DNA of 64,000 nucleotides, from positions 1-64,000 of the forward strand of contig NZ_JAELXS010000006.1 in the NCBI RefSeq assembly GCF_016427505.1, written 5' to 3'. A model generated the notes under the pieces. It did no database searches. It saw nothing but the letters and a program-made list of their open reading frames with translations, and was not told the DNA's origin. Each line of letters starts with the position of its first letter. The stretch's first letter is position 1. A program made the translations under genes and the position numbers. Source of the DNA: Sphingomonas mollis. Its GTDB lineage: Bacteria > Pseudomonadota > Alphaproteobacteria > Sphingomonadales > Sphingomonadaceae. Of the stretch, positions 35,247 through 43,601 are shown one piece after another.

Positions 35247-35831
35247 TTATCGCGCGGTCAGGCAAGCGACGACCCGCCGCACCGCCGCCCTTGTTTCGTC
35301 CAGCGATACGTCCGTCGCGATGACGAAATCGGCCCGCGCGCGCTTGTCGGCATCGGGCATCTGCCGGGTGAGAATCGCCGCCAGCCGCGCCGCCGTCATG
35401 CCGTCACGCGCCAGCACCCGCGCCTGCTGCACGGCGGCGGCGGCGGAGACCACCACCACCCTGTCGCAATATCGCTCGCCCCCCGTCTCGAACAGCAACG
35501 GCACGTCGAGCAGCACGATCGCCGCAGCGGCCTGAGCGGTCAGGAACGCCGCCCGCTCCTCGCCCACCGCCGGATGCACGATCGCCTCCAGCCGCGACAG
35601 CGCCGCGGCATCGCCCAGCACCGCCTGCCCCAGCGCCGCCCGATCGACGCCCCCTGCCCCCGTCGTCCCCGGAAACGCCGCCTCGATCGCGGGAACCAGC
35701 CGCCCGCCCGGCCCCTGCAGGCCATGCACCACGGCATCGGCATCGAACACCGGCACGCCCTCGTCCGCGAACATCGCCGCGACCGTCGATTTGCCCATGC
35801 CGATCGACCCGGTCAGGCCGAGGACGATCAT
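35247..35831 (-). CDS. coaE: Dephospho-CoA kinase
   Basis: A 194-residue P-loop kinase: [19 protein letters not shown], then [31 protein letters not shown] and [16 protein letters not shown]. It performs the last CoA step, phosphorylating the 3' hydroxyl. ATG 35831 overlaps the aroE stop by 4 nt. Confidence 0.95.
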   Translation of the reverse strand: MIVLGLTGSIGMGKSTVAAMFADEGVPVFDADAVVHGLQGPGGRLVPAIEAAFPGTTGAGGVDRAALGQAVLGDAAALSRLEAIVHPAVGEERAAFLTAQAAAAIVLLDVPLLFETGGERYCDRVVVVSAAAAVQQARVLARDGMTAARLAAILTRQMPDADKRARADFVIATDVSLDETRAAVRRVVACLTAR

Positions 35832-36664
35832 GCCGTCAGCAGCGCCCGCAGCTCCGCATCGCGGTCGCGCGGCGGGTCCTGGCCGAACAGGATCGCAAAG
35901 GCGACCGCCGCCTGCCCGATCAGCATCTCCAGCCCGTCGACGGTGTCCAGCCCCCGTGCCCGCGCCGCCGCCAGCAGTGGCGTCTCCAGCGGCGCATAGA
36001 CGATGTCGTACACCACCGCGTCCTTCGGCAACGCCGACAGGTCGAGTGTCAGCGGCGGCTGCCCGACCATCCCCAGGCTGGTGGCATTGACGAGCAGCGC
36101 GGCGGCCGGCGCGGCGGGACCGAGCGGCAAGGCCTGCCCTTTCAGCCCGAACGACGACAGCAGCGCCGCCGCCTTCAGCGGATTGCGGTTCAGCACCGTC
36201 ACCGGCCCCACCCCGACCCGCGACAGCGCCCACAGGATCGCGCGTGCCGCGCCCCCTGCCCCGATCACCGTCACCGGCCGGTCGGCCAGTTCCATATCGG
36301 CGATCGGCGCCCAGAAGCCGGCGGCATCGGTATTGGTGCCGGCCAGCGTCCGATCCTCCTGCCGGAACACGGTGTTGATCGCACCGATCGATCCGCGGAC
36401 ATTGCCGGGATCGCCGACATGCGCCATCGCCTCCACCTTGTGCGGCACGGTGATGTTGCACCCGCGCCAGTGCGGGTCCTCCACCCGCTGCGCGAAGAAC
36501 GCGGCAAGGTCGTCGGGCGTGACATGGGTGGCGCGATACTCGGCATCGATGCCGAGCGCCTCCAGCCAGAAACCGTGGATGACCGGCGATTTCGAATGGG
36601 CGATCGGATCGCCGATCACCTCCGCATAGGGGCGCGTGCCACCCGGAAACGTCTCAACAGTCAT
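35828..36664 (-). CDS. aroE: Shikimate dehydrogenase
   Basis: A 278-residue NADP enzyme: [20 protein letters not shown] binds shikimate, the catalytic Lys lies in [13 protein letters not shown] and [13 protein letters not shown] is the nucleotide motif. It reduces 3-dehydroshikimate in chorismate synthesis. It overlaps coaE and follows maf by 21 nt. Confidence 0.95.
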   Translation of the reverse strand: MTVETFPGGTRPYAEVIGDPIAHSKSPVIHGFWLEALGIDAEYRATHVTPDDLAAFFAQRVEDPHWRGCNITVPHKVEAMAHVGDPGNVRGSIGAINTVFRQEDRTLAGTNTDAAGFWAPIADMELADRPVTVIGAGGAARAILWALSRVGVGPVTVLNRNPLKAAALLSSFGLKGQALPLGPAAPAAALLVNATSLGMVGQPPLTLDLSALPKDAVVYDIVYAPLETPLLAAARARGLDTVDGLEMLIGQAAVAFAILFGQDPPRDRDAELRALLTA

Positions 36665-36685
36665 GGCGCACCCTATCTTTGCCGA

Positions 36686-37309
36686 TCAGCCGGCGATCAC
36701 CCCCCGGATGCGGCAATAATCGAGCACGGGCAACAGCGGCAGGCCGAGCACGGTGAACTGGCTGCCCTCGATCCGGCCGAACAGCTGCACCCCCCTGCCC
36801 TCGATCCTAAAACAGCCGACGCAGCCGGCGATCGCCGGCCATTCATGGTCCAGATACGCCTCGATGAACGCCGCCGACAACGGCCGGACATGCAGCTCCG
36901 CGCGATCGACATGGCGCCACACTGCATTACCCTGTTCGGCGACGACGGCGGCACTCCACAGGTCGTGAACGCCCCCGCTCATCCGCGCCAGATGCTCGGC
37001 TGCCTCCTCGCGGCTCTCCGGCTTGTCGAGCCGGCTGCCATCGGCCAGCGCGACCAGCGAATCCGATCCCAGCACCAGCGCGCCCGGCACCTGCCGCGAT
37101 ATCTTCACCGCCTTCAACTCGGCCAGCGCATCGGCCAGATCGCGCGCCGACAGGTGCGCCAGCGACGCCTTGGCGGCGTCCTCGTCCACCCGCGCCGGCA
37201 GCGCCTCGTACGGCACGCCCGCCGCATCCAGCATCGCCCGGCGCGACGCGCTCTGCGAGGCGAGCACCAGAATCTTGCGGTCGCTCCCCCCGGTTACTTC
37301 AGGAGTCAT
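36686..37309 (-). CDS. maf: Maf family nucleotide pyrophosphatase
   Basis: A 207-residue protein with LVLASQSASRRAMLDAAGV, VLGSDSLVALADG and the later ATG-like region DHEWPAIAGCVGCFRIEG. Maf proteins hydrolyse dTTP, UTP or modified nucleotides and affect septum formation. The subclass is not resolved. It overlaps the PEP synthase regulator by 4 nt. Confidence 0.93.
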   Translation of the reverse strand: MTPEVTGGSDRKILVLASQSASRRAMLDAAGVPYEALPARVDEDAAKASLAHLSARDLADALAELKAVKISRQVPGALVLGSDSLVALADGSRLDKPESREEAAEHLARMSGGVHDLWSAAVVAEQGNAVWRHVDRAELHVRPLSAAFIEAYLDHEWPAIAGCVGCFRIEGRGVQLFGRIEGSQFTVLGLPLLPVLDYCRIRGVIAG

Positions 37310-38151
37310 TCGTCCATCTCGCTCTGATGCTGGCGGTCCGCGCGGCGCTGGTTGACCAGCGAGACGACGGCGGCCGCGGTTTCCTCGATCGACCGCCTCG
37401 TGACGTCGATCACCGGCCAGCCATTATCCGCGAACATCCGCCGCGCAAACGCTATCTCGCGCGCCACGGCATCCTCTTCGACATAGGGCGTGTCGGGTTG
37501 CTGGTTGAGCGACAACAGCCGGTTGCGGCGTACCGCGATCAGCCGGTCGGCGCTGGTCGTCAGGCCGACTACCAGCGGATTCCTCAGGCTGTACAACGAC
37601 TTCGGTGGCGGGCTCTCGACCACGATCGGGATGTTGGCGGTCTTGAACCCGCGATTGGCGAGATAGATCGACGTCGGCGTCTTCGACGACCGGCTGACCC
37701 CGGCGAGCAGGATATCCGCCTCCTCCCATTCCTCATGGGCAATGCCGTCGTCATGCGCGATCGTCCACTGAATCGCATCGACCCGCGCGAAATAGGCGGC
37801 GTCAAGCACGTGCTGGCGTCCCGGCCGCGCCTTGGCCTGCTGGCCCAGCATCGCCGACAGCGCGTCGTTGACCGGGTCGAGCGGCGCCACCGCCGGCAGA
37901 CCGAGCGCGACGCACCGCCCCTCCAATATCCGCCGGGTCGCCGGATTGACCAGCGTGAACACCACAAGTCCCGGATTCTGCGCGATTTCCTGAAGGATGC
38001 GCTCGAGGTGAGCTTCGGTCCGGACCATCGGCCAGAAATGCCGCACCGTCTCGACATCGTCGAACTGGGCAAGCGCGGCCTTGGCGATGTTCTCCAGCGT
38101 CTCGCCGGTCGAATCCGACAGCAGATGCAGGTGGAGGCGGGTGAGGGCCAC
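37306..38151 (-). CDS. Pyruvate,phosphate dikinase / PEP synthase regulatory protein (DUF299)
   Basis: A 281-residue bifunctional kinase/phosphorylase: LHLHLLSDSTGETLENIAKAAL at the N-terminus, GVSRSSKTPTSIYLANRG as P-loop and VGLTTSADRLIAVRRNRL. It turns PEP synthase or PPDK off and on with ADP and phosphate. GTG 38151 is chosen since homology begins just after it; a TTG at 38238 would push the gene through a DnaA box. This gene marks the left edge of the alphaproteobacterial oriC. Confidence 0.92.
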   Translation of the reverse strand: MALTRLHLHLLSDSTGETLENIAKAALAQFDDVETVRHFWPMVRTEAHLERILQEIAQNPGLVVFTLVNPATRRILEGRCVALGLPAVAPLDPVNDALSAMLGQQAKARPGRQHVLDAAYFARVDAIQWTIAHDDGIAHEEWEEADILLAGVSRSSKTPTSIYLANRGFKTANIPIVVESPPPKSLYSLRNPLVVGLTTSADRLIAVRRNRLLSLNQQPDTPYVEEDAVAREIAFARRMFADNGWPVIDVTRRSIEETAAAVVSLVNQRRADRQHQSEMDE

Positions 38152-38465
38152 GGCGCTCAGGCGCCCGTGGCGGGGGTTGTGGACAAGGCTGTGGATAACA
38201 TCGGGATGGAACCTAGGATAACTCTGGCGAGACGCCAAGCCGCTGTCGACCGGTGGACAACCCGAAACTTATCCACAGGCGCGTCCACAGGCCCGATTTT
38301 TATCCACAGGCTGTGGATAACGGGGATCGTTGAATCGAATCACCGGATTCCTGCGATTCCGGCGCAGTCAACCTGTTGGCAATTCGGGGATGGCCGCCTA
38401 ATCCCCGTTGCCCACGTGCCTACCACTTCAACATCTTTCTCGAATCTACTGTTAGGAAGAAGGCG
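38152..38465. other. oriC: Predicted chromosomal replication origin oriC
   Basis: The 314-bp region between the PEP synthase regulator and hemE contains four exact DnaA boxes: TGTGGATAA at 38190-38198 and 38312-38320, and TTATCCACA at 38269-38277 and 38300-38308. Weaker copies are TGTGGACAA at 38178 and related words near 38252 and 38281. A T-rich run lies at 38297-38301. GANTC methylation sites occur at 38332, 38337, 38346, 38355 and 38442. Gene context equals that of Caulobacter and Rickettsia origins. I see no TTAA-N7-TTAA CtrA sites. Confidence 0.92.
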
Positions 38466-39539
38466 CTGACCGACTCTCTCCCTTCCGTCGCCCCCGGCGA
38501 TTCCGTCCCCGCCCCCCGGGACAAGCCATTACTGGCGGTGCTGCGGGGCGAACGCCGCCCGGTGCCGCCGTTGTGGCTGATGCGGCAGGCGGGTCGTTAC
38601 CTGCCCGAATACCGCGCGCTCCGGGCGGAGAAGGGCGGCTTCCTCGCCCTCGCCACCGACCCTGCCGCCGCGGCCGAGGTGACGATTCAACCGATCCGCC
38701 GGTTCGGCTTCGACGGCGCGATCCTCTTCTCGGACATCCTGATGGTCCCCTGGGCGCTGGGTCAGGATCTCAGCTTCGGCGTGGGGGAGGGGCCGCGGCT
38801 GGAACCGCCGCTGGTCGATCACGCCCTGGCGGCGCTGGACCGTGTCCCGGCGCGCCTGGAGCCGGTCTACGAGACCGTTCGGCAGGTCGCGGCCATGCTA
38901 CCTCCGGAAACCGGCTTTCTGGGCTTTGCGGGCAGTCCCTGGACGGTGGCGACCTATATGGTGGCGGGGAAGGGATCGAAGGATCAGGGCGAGACGCGGC
39001 GTTACGCCTATCGCGACCCGGAAGGATTCGGCGCGATCATCGATGCGATCGTCGCAATGACCATCGACTATCTGGTCGCACAGGCGGATGCCGGGGTGGA
39101 GGCGGTGCAGCTGTTCGACAGCTGGGCCGGATCGCTCAGCCCCGCCCAGTTCGAACGCTGGGTCATCGCCCCCAATGCCGCGATCGTCGCCGGCCTGCGG
39201 GCGCGGCGGCCCGACCTGACGATCATCGGTTTTCCCAAGGGGGCAGGGGGCAAGCTGCCCGCCTATGCCCGCGAGACGGGGGTCGATGCGCTGGGACTGG
39301 ACGAAACCGTCGATCCCGTCTGGGCGCATGCCATGCTGCCCGAAGGGATGCCGGTGCAGGGTAATCTCGATCCGCTGGCGCTGATCGCCGGCGGTGAGGA
39401 ACTGGACCGCGCGATCGACCGTATCATCGGCGCGCTGGCCGATCGGCCGCATGTCTTCAACCTGGGGCACGGCATCCTGCCCGACACCCCGATTTCGCAT
39501 GTCGAGCGGCTGATCGCTCGCATCAGGAGGACGGCATGA
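38466..39539 (+). CDS. hemE: Uroporphyrinogen decarboxylase
   Basis: RQAGRYLPEYRALRAEKGGF, FSDILMVPWALG, GFAGSPWTVATYMVAG and QLFDSWAGSLSP are the substrate-binding blocks of HemE. It decarboxylates uroporphyrinogen III to coproporphyrinogen III. No ATG is in frame before the homologous region. I favour CTG 38466, which follows AGGAAG and leaves about 20 extra residues. TTG 38376 has no ribosome site, and GTG 38538 would cut into the conserved start. Length from 38466 is 357 residues, close to family size. Confidence 0.93.
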   Translation: MTDSLPSVAPGDSVPAPRDKPLLAVLRGERRPVPPLWLMRQAGRYLPEYRALRAEKGGFLALATDPAAAAEVTIQPIRRFGFDGAILFSDILMVPWALGQDLSFGVGEGPRLEPPLVDHALAALDRVPARLEPVYETVRQVAAMLPPETGFLGFAGSPWTVATYMVAGKGSKDQGETRRYAYRDPEGFGAIIDAIVAMTIDYLVAQADAGVEAVQLFDSWAGSLSPAQFERWVIAPNAAIVAGLRARRPDLTIIGFPKGAGGKLPAYARETGVDALGLDETVDPVWAHAMLPEGMPVQGNLDPLALIAGGEELDRAIDRIIGALADRPHVFNLGHGILPDTPISHVERLIARIRRTA

Positions 39540-39994
39540 GCGGCTGGCTGGGCGCGGCCTATGACTGGGTGAAGGCGGCGCACCTGATCTTCGTGATCTT
39601 CTGGATGGCCGGGCTGTTCATGCTGCCGCGCTATCTGGTCTATCATCAGGAAGCGCTGGCCGCCGGTCGCAGCGACGAGGCGGCGCTCTGGGTCGAGCGC
39701 GAGGGCAAGATCCGCAGCATCATCCTGACGCCGGCGATGATCGTCGTCTGGGTGCTGGGACTGGCGCTGTCGGCCAATATCGGCCTGTTCGACGGGGCAG
39801 GGGGGCTGGGCTGGCTTCACGCCAAGCTGCTGCTGGTGCTGCTCCTGTCGGGCTATCACGGCTGGGCCGTCGGCTATGCCAAGAAACTGGCCGCGAACCG
39901 CCCGACCTTGCAGGGCAAGCAGTTGCGGATGCTGAACGAGATCCCGGCGCTGGCCGTCACGCTGATCGTCGTGCTGGTGATCGTAAAACCGTAG
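39536..39994 (+). CDS. hemJ: Protoporphyrinogen IX oxidase HemJ
   Basis: A 152-residue, four-helix membrane protein starting MSGWLGAAYDWVKAAHLIFV with the conserved His of AAHLIFVIFWMAGLFMLPRYLVYH and Lys of GWLHAKLLLVLLLSG. HemJ oxidises protoporphyrinogen IX and binds heme b. It overlaps hemE by 4 nt, so two heme steps are co-translated. Confidence 0.93.
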   Translation: MSGWLGAAYDWVKAAHLIFVIFWMAGLFMLPRYLVYHQEALAAGRSDEAALWVEREGKIRSIILTPAMIVVWVLGLALSANIGLFDGAGGLGWLHAKLLLVLLLSGYHGWAVGYAKKLAANRPTLQGKQLRMLNEIPALAVTLIVVLVIVKP

Positions 39995-40393
39995 AAAAAT
40001 TCCCTCTCCCCTTGGGAGAGGGAGGGAGCGGCGCAGCCACGGAAGGGTGAGGGTGGCCGAGGAGTAAGTGGGGCGATGTCCTACACCCCCGAAAACCACT
40101 ATCCCCTTCCAATGACGTGCATTTCCTTCACTCCAATCGGCCCCTCACGCGGGCGCGCCTACGCGCGTACGTGCGTGAGTGTGACTTTCGAGACTTTCCG
40201 CGATCGACCGCCTCTCGATCCCCGTCTGCTGAATCAGCGCTTTCGCTTGACGGATGCCCAACCGCCGCTTACGCCCTGATCGACCGTAGAGAGCGACGTC
40301 CTGTCGTTCCACGTTTCTTGCCCAGCCCCGTTGCGCTGCGTTCCCGACGCCGACCCGGCTATCTTTCCCGACTATCTGCATCCGGATATATCC
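39995..40393. other. 399-bp leader/intergenic region before rho
   Basis: After the repeat at 40000-40056 there is no convincing gene. CTCACGC (40144) and GCGTGAG (40173) frame a GC-rich hairpin. The length agrees with the long leaders through which Rho controls itself in other bacteria, but no function can be proved from sequence. Confidence 0.5.
40000..40056. repeat. Dispersed 57-nt repeat, copy 2
   Basis: Near-identical to 30924-30980 and in the same orientation. It starts 6 nt after the hemJ stop, where its hairpin may end the hemE-hemJ transcript. Confidence 0.75.
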
Positions 40394-41650
40394 ATGCATC
40401 TCAAAGACTTGAAGAAAAAGACACCGGCCGAACTGGTGCAACTGGCCGAAGAGCTGGGCGTCGAGGGCGCCTCCACGCTCCGCAAGCAGGACCTGCTGTT
40501 CGCCATCCTGAAGGAACAGGCCGAACGCGGCGACCAGATCATGGGTCTCGGCACCATCGAGGTGCTGCAGGACGGCTTCGGCTTCCTGCGCTCACCCGAG
40601 GCGAATTACCTTGCCGGTCCAGACGACATCTACGTCTCTCCCAACCAGGTCCGCAAACACGGCCTGCGCACCGGTGACACGGTCGAGGGCGAGATCCGCG
40701 GTCCCAAGGACGGCGAGCGCTATTTCGCGCTGGTACGCCTGACCACGGTCAATTTCGATGATCCCGACGCGGTCCGTCACCGCGTCAATTTCGACAATTT
40801 GACGCCGCTCTATCCGGAATCGAAGCTGACGCTCGACCCCGAGGACCCGACGCAGAAGGACAAGTCGGCGCGCGTCATCGACATCGTCAGCCCGCAGGGC
40901 AAGGGCCAGCGCACGCTGATCGTCGCCCCGCCGCGCGTCGGCAAGACGGTGATGCTCCAGAACATCGCCCGCGCGATCTCGGAGAACCATCCTGAGGTCT
41001 TCCTGATCGTCCTGCTGATCGACGAGCGGCCGGAAGAAGTCACCGACATGCAGCGCAGCGTGAAGGGCGAGGTCGTATCCTCCACCTTCGACGAACCCGC
41101 GCAGCGCCACGTCCAGGTCGCCGAAATGGTGATCGAAAAGGCCAAGCGGCTGGTCGAGCACAAGAAGGACGTCGTGATCCTGCTCGACAGCATCACCCGC
41201 CTCGGCCGTGCCTACAACACCGTCGTGCCGTCTTCGGGCAAGGTATTGACCGGCGGCGTCGATGCCAACGCGCTCCAGCGGCCGAAGCGCTTCTTCGGTG
41301 CGGCGCGTAACATCGAGGAGGGCGGCTCGCTCTCGATCATCGCCACCGCGCTGATCGACACCGGCAGCCGCATGGACGAGGTGATCTTCGAAGAGTTCAA
41401 GGGCACCGGCAACTCCGAAATCGTCCTCGATCGCAAGGTCGCCGACAAGCGCATCTTCCCGGCGCTCGACGTCGGCAAGAGCGGCACCCGCAAGGAAGAG
41501 CTGCTCGTCGCCAAGGACAAGCTGTCGAAGATGTGGGTCCTGCGCCGTATCCTGATGCAGATGGGCACGATCGACTCGATGGAATTCCTGCTCGACAAGA
41601 TGAAGAATTCCAAGACCAACGAAGATTTCTTCGACAGCATGAACCAGTAA
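40394..41650 (+). CDS. rho: Transcription termination factor Rho
   Basis: A 418-residue hexameric RNA helicase: [19 protein letters not shown] is the N-terminal RNA-binding start, [23 protein letters not shown] the cold-shock fold, [15 protein letters not shown] the Walker A and [18 protein letters not shown]alker [25 protein letters not shown] is the Q/R-loop region. Rho follows hemE in this lineage. ATG 40394 fits the standard start. Confidence 0.97.
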   Translation: MHLKDLKKKTPAELVQLAEELGVEGASTLRKQDLLFAILKEQAERGDQIMGLGTIEVLQDGFGFLRSPEANYLAGPDDIYVSPNQVRKHGLRTGDTVEGEIRGPKDGERYFALVRLTTVNFDDPDAVRHRVNFDNLTPLYPESKLTLDPEDPTQKDKSARVIDIVSPQGKGQRTLIVAPPRVGKTVMLQNIARAISENHPEVFLIVLLIDERPEEVTDMQRSVKGEVVSSTFDEPAQRHVQVAEMVIEKAKRLVEHKKDVVILLDSITRLGRAYNTVVPSSGKVLTGGVDANALQRPKRFFGAARNIEEGGSLSIIATALIDTGSRMDEVIFEEFKGTGNSEIVLDRKVADKRIFPALDVGKSGTRKEELLVAKDKLSKMWVLRRILMQMGTIDSMEFLLDKMKNSKTNEDFFDSMNQ

Positions 41651-41703
41651 CCGAGTGCGGCCCGCGCCATGTTGGCGTGGGACTCGCACCGGTTCGGCCG
41701 GCG

Positions 41704-41738
41704 GGGCAAAGCCCCGACCGACGACGCGGGCTTTGCCC
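41704..41738. repeat. Perfect 11-bp inverted repeat after rho
   Basis: GGGCAAAGCCC and GGGCTTTGCCC flank 13 nt, with a smaller GGGGC-AAA-GCCCC hairpin nested in the left arm. It is placed 54 nt after rho and 85 nt before terC; it may form alternative structures in the leader of terC or terminate rho. Confidence 0.55.
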
Positions 41739-41822
41739 GTGGCGGGGCTGGCGATGAAGAACGACTGAAACTGGCGGGGCAGGGCGATCGTTTCTCTCCG
41801 TACGATACCGGGAGCCCGACCT

Positions 41823-42533
41823 TTGACTATCCTATCCATGCTGGCGGCCGCGGCGACGGCCGGACCGGGTTCGCCCGCCGAAATCTGGCAACATATCGTC
41901 GCCGACTTTTCCAACATCACCGAACCGGCGGCGCTTGCCGCATTCGGATCGGTGCTGATGATCGACCTCGTCCTGGCGGGCGACAACGCCATCGTCGTCG
42001 GCGCCTTGGCGGCCGGATTGCCAGCCGACCAGCGCAAGAAGGTCATCCTGATCGGCATCGGCGCGGCACTGGTGCTGCGCATCTTCTTCGCGCTGATCGT
42101 AACGTGGCTGATGGGCATCGTCGGCCTGATCTTCGCCGGCGGCCTCTTGCTGCTCTGGGTCAGCTGGAAGTTCTGGCGCGAGATCCGCGAAGGCGGCAAT
42201 CACGAGGCGAACGTCGAACAGGGCGTCAAGCCGATGAAGAGCTTCGCCGGCGCCGCCTGGGCGGTCGCGGTGGCGGATGTGTCGATGAGCCTCGACAACG
42301 TGCTGGCGGTGGCCGGCGCGGCGCGCGAGCATCCCGGCATCCTCGTCGTCGGCCTGTTGCTGTCGGTGGCGCTGATGGGTCTGGCGGCGAACTTCATCGC
42401 CCGGATCATCGATCGCTATCGCTGGATCGCTTATATCGGACTGGGCGTCATCCTGCTCGTCGCGATCAAGATGATCTACGAGGGCTGGAAGGGGACCACC
42501 GATACGCTGGGGCTGGTCAGCCTCTTCACCTGA
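41823..42533 (+). CDS. TerC family integral membrane protein (YjbE-like)
   Basis: A 236-residue protein with about seven helices. VLMIDLVLAGDNAIVVGALA and VADVSMSLDNVLAVAGAA are the two Asp-containing TerC repeats thought to bind metal ions, often Mn(II). It likely exports or handles metal ions. TTG 41823 follows GGGAG at 9 nt; ATG 41838 is an alternative. No yybP-ykoY riboswitch is recognisable upstream. Confidence 0.9.
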   Translation: MTILSMLAAAATAGPGSPAEIWQHIVADFSNITEPAALAAFGSVLMIDLVLAGDNAIVVGALAAGLPADQRKKVILIGIGAALVLRIFFALIVTWLMGIVGLIFAGGLLLLWVSWKFWREIREGGNHEANVEQGVKPMKSFAGAAWAVAVADVSMSLDNVLAVAGAAREHPGILVVGLLLSVALMGLAANFIARIIDRYRWIAYIGLGVILLVAIKMIYEGWKGTTDTLGLVSLFT

Positions 42534-42538
42534 TGATG

Positions 42539-42568
42539 AAAGGCCCGCCCGGAAAGGCGGGCCTTTTT
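42539..42568 (+). terminator. Rho-independent terminator of terC
   Basis: AAGGCCCGCC pairs with GGCGGGCCTT around CGGAAA and runs directly into TTTTT. Ideal intrinsic terminator for the + strand transcript. Confidence 0.9.
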
Positions 42569-42572
42569 CCTG

Positions 42573-43268
42573 TCAGCCAAGATGTTCGGCAAAGAACGCG
42601 GCGGTGCGCTTATCGGCCAGTTCGGCGGACGCATCGGATCGGCGAGTACCGAATTCGGTGGCGAAGCCGTGATCCTCACCGGGGTAATCATGCAACGTAA
42701 CCTTGGCATGCCCATCCAGACCATCATGCATCCGTTGCTGTGCGGCCTTGTCGACGAAGTGATCTTCCTCGGGAATATGCAGCAGAACAGGGTGAGCGAT
42801 CGCCTGCGCTTCCCCCAGCAGGCCATCGATCCCGACGCCGTAATAGCCGACGCTGGCGTCCACATCGGTCCGTACCGCCGCCATGAAGGCGAGCCGGCCG
42901 CCCAAGCAGTAACCGACGACGCCGACCTTGCCGCCCTCGGGCAACAGGCGGCGTGCGGTGCGGATCGTGGTTTCGATATCCCGGATCGCCGCATCCTGAT
43001 CGAGTTGCCCCATCAGTTCCAGCGCGCGGTCGAATTCGGGCTTCACATCGGGATCGAGTTCGACCCCCGCCGCGAACCGCCAGAACAGGTCGGGCGCGAT
43101 GGCGAGATAGCCGGCCTCGGCCAGCGTATCGCATTTGCGCCGGATGCCGGCATTGACGCCGAAAATCTCCTGGATCACGACGATGGCCGCGCGGGGCGTA
43201 TCGGCGGGTTCGGCGCGATAGGCGGCGAAACTGCCCTGATCGGTGTCGATGGTGATGGTGCCGGTCAT
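42573..43268 (-). CDS. Dienelactone hydrolase family protein
   Basis: A 231-residue alpha/beta-hydrolase with nucleophile Cys in GVVGYCLGGRLAFMAA, a histidine in YPGEDHGFATEF and VVIQEIFGVNAGIRRKCD near the N-terminus. Dienelactone hydrolases open lactones in aromatic breakdown; isolated genes like this one may act on other esters. Start ATG 43268. Confidence 0.92.
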   Translation of the reverse strand: MTGTITIDTDQGSFAAYRAEPADTPRAAIVVIQEIFGVNAGIRRKCDTLAEAGYLAIAPDLFWRFAAGVELDPDVKPEFDRALELMGQLDQDAAIRDIETTIRTARRLLPEGGKVGVVGYCLGGRLAFMAAVRTDVDASVGYYGVGIDGLLGEAQAIAHPVLLHIPEEDHFVDKAAQQRMHDGLDGHAKVTLHDYPGEDHGFATEFGTRRSDASAELADKRTAAFFAEHLG

Positions 43269-43364
43269 GCTCGTCTCCTGTGACGGGTGAGGGACGGCGT
43301 TGACGCCGCCCCATCGCTCTGGCGCTATGACGATCCGTCTCTGCCTCCTCAAGGAAACTAGATC

Positions 43365-43601
43365 ATGAAAGTGACGATCGAGATCGACTGCACACCGGAA
43401 GAAGCGCGTCGGGCCATGGGCTTGCCCGACCTGACGGCGTTGCACGATCGCTATCTGACGGTGATGGGCGAGGCGATGGAGGGCAATATGCGACCCGAGG
43501 CGATGGAGGCGATGATGCGCAGCTGGGCGCCGATGGGCGAAGCGGGGATGACATTCTGGCGCCGTCTGATGGAGGGGGCGACGAAGCCCGCTGGCGGATG
43601 A
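43365..43601 (+). CDS. Small protein of the DUF6489 type
   Basis: A 78-residue protein, MKVTIEIDCTPEEARRAMGLP at the start, then a Met-rich middle (EAMEGNMRPEAMEAMMRSW). The family name is recalled and not checked. It is overlapped by mnmE (ATGA) and so is probably made with it. Function unknown. Confidence 0.75.
   Translation: MKVTIEIDCTPEEARRAMGLPDLTALHDRYLTVMGEAMEGNMRPEAMEAMMRSWAPMGEAGMTFWRRLMEGATKPAGG

Noticed and set aside
38152..38238. TTG start at 38238 for the PEP synthase regulator
   Set aside because: It would run the gene through exact and weak DnaA boxes and add 29 non-homologous residues; GTG 38151 fits better.
38408..38422. CACGTG near hemE as a further parS
   Set aside because: The flanks (GCCCACGTGCCT) do not match the parS palindrome beyond the six-base core.
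41651..41822. yybP-ykoY manganese riboswitch upstream of terC
   Set aside because: The conserved loops of that motif are not found, although the gene family often has it.
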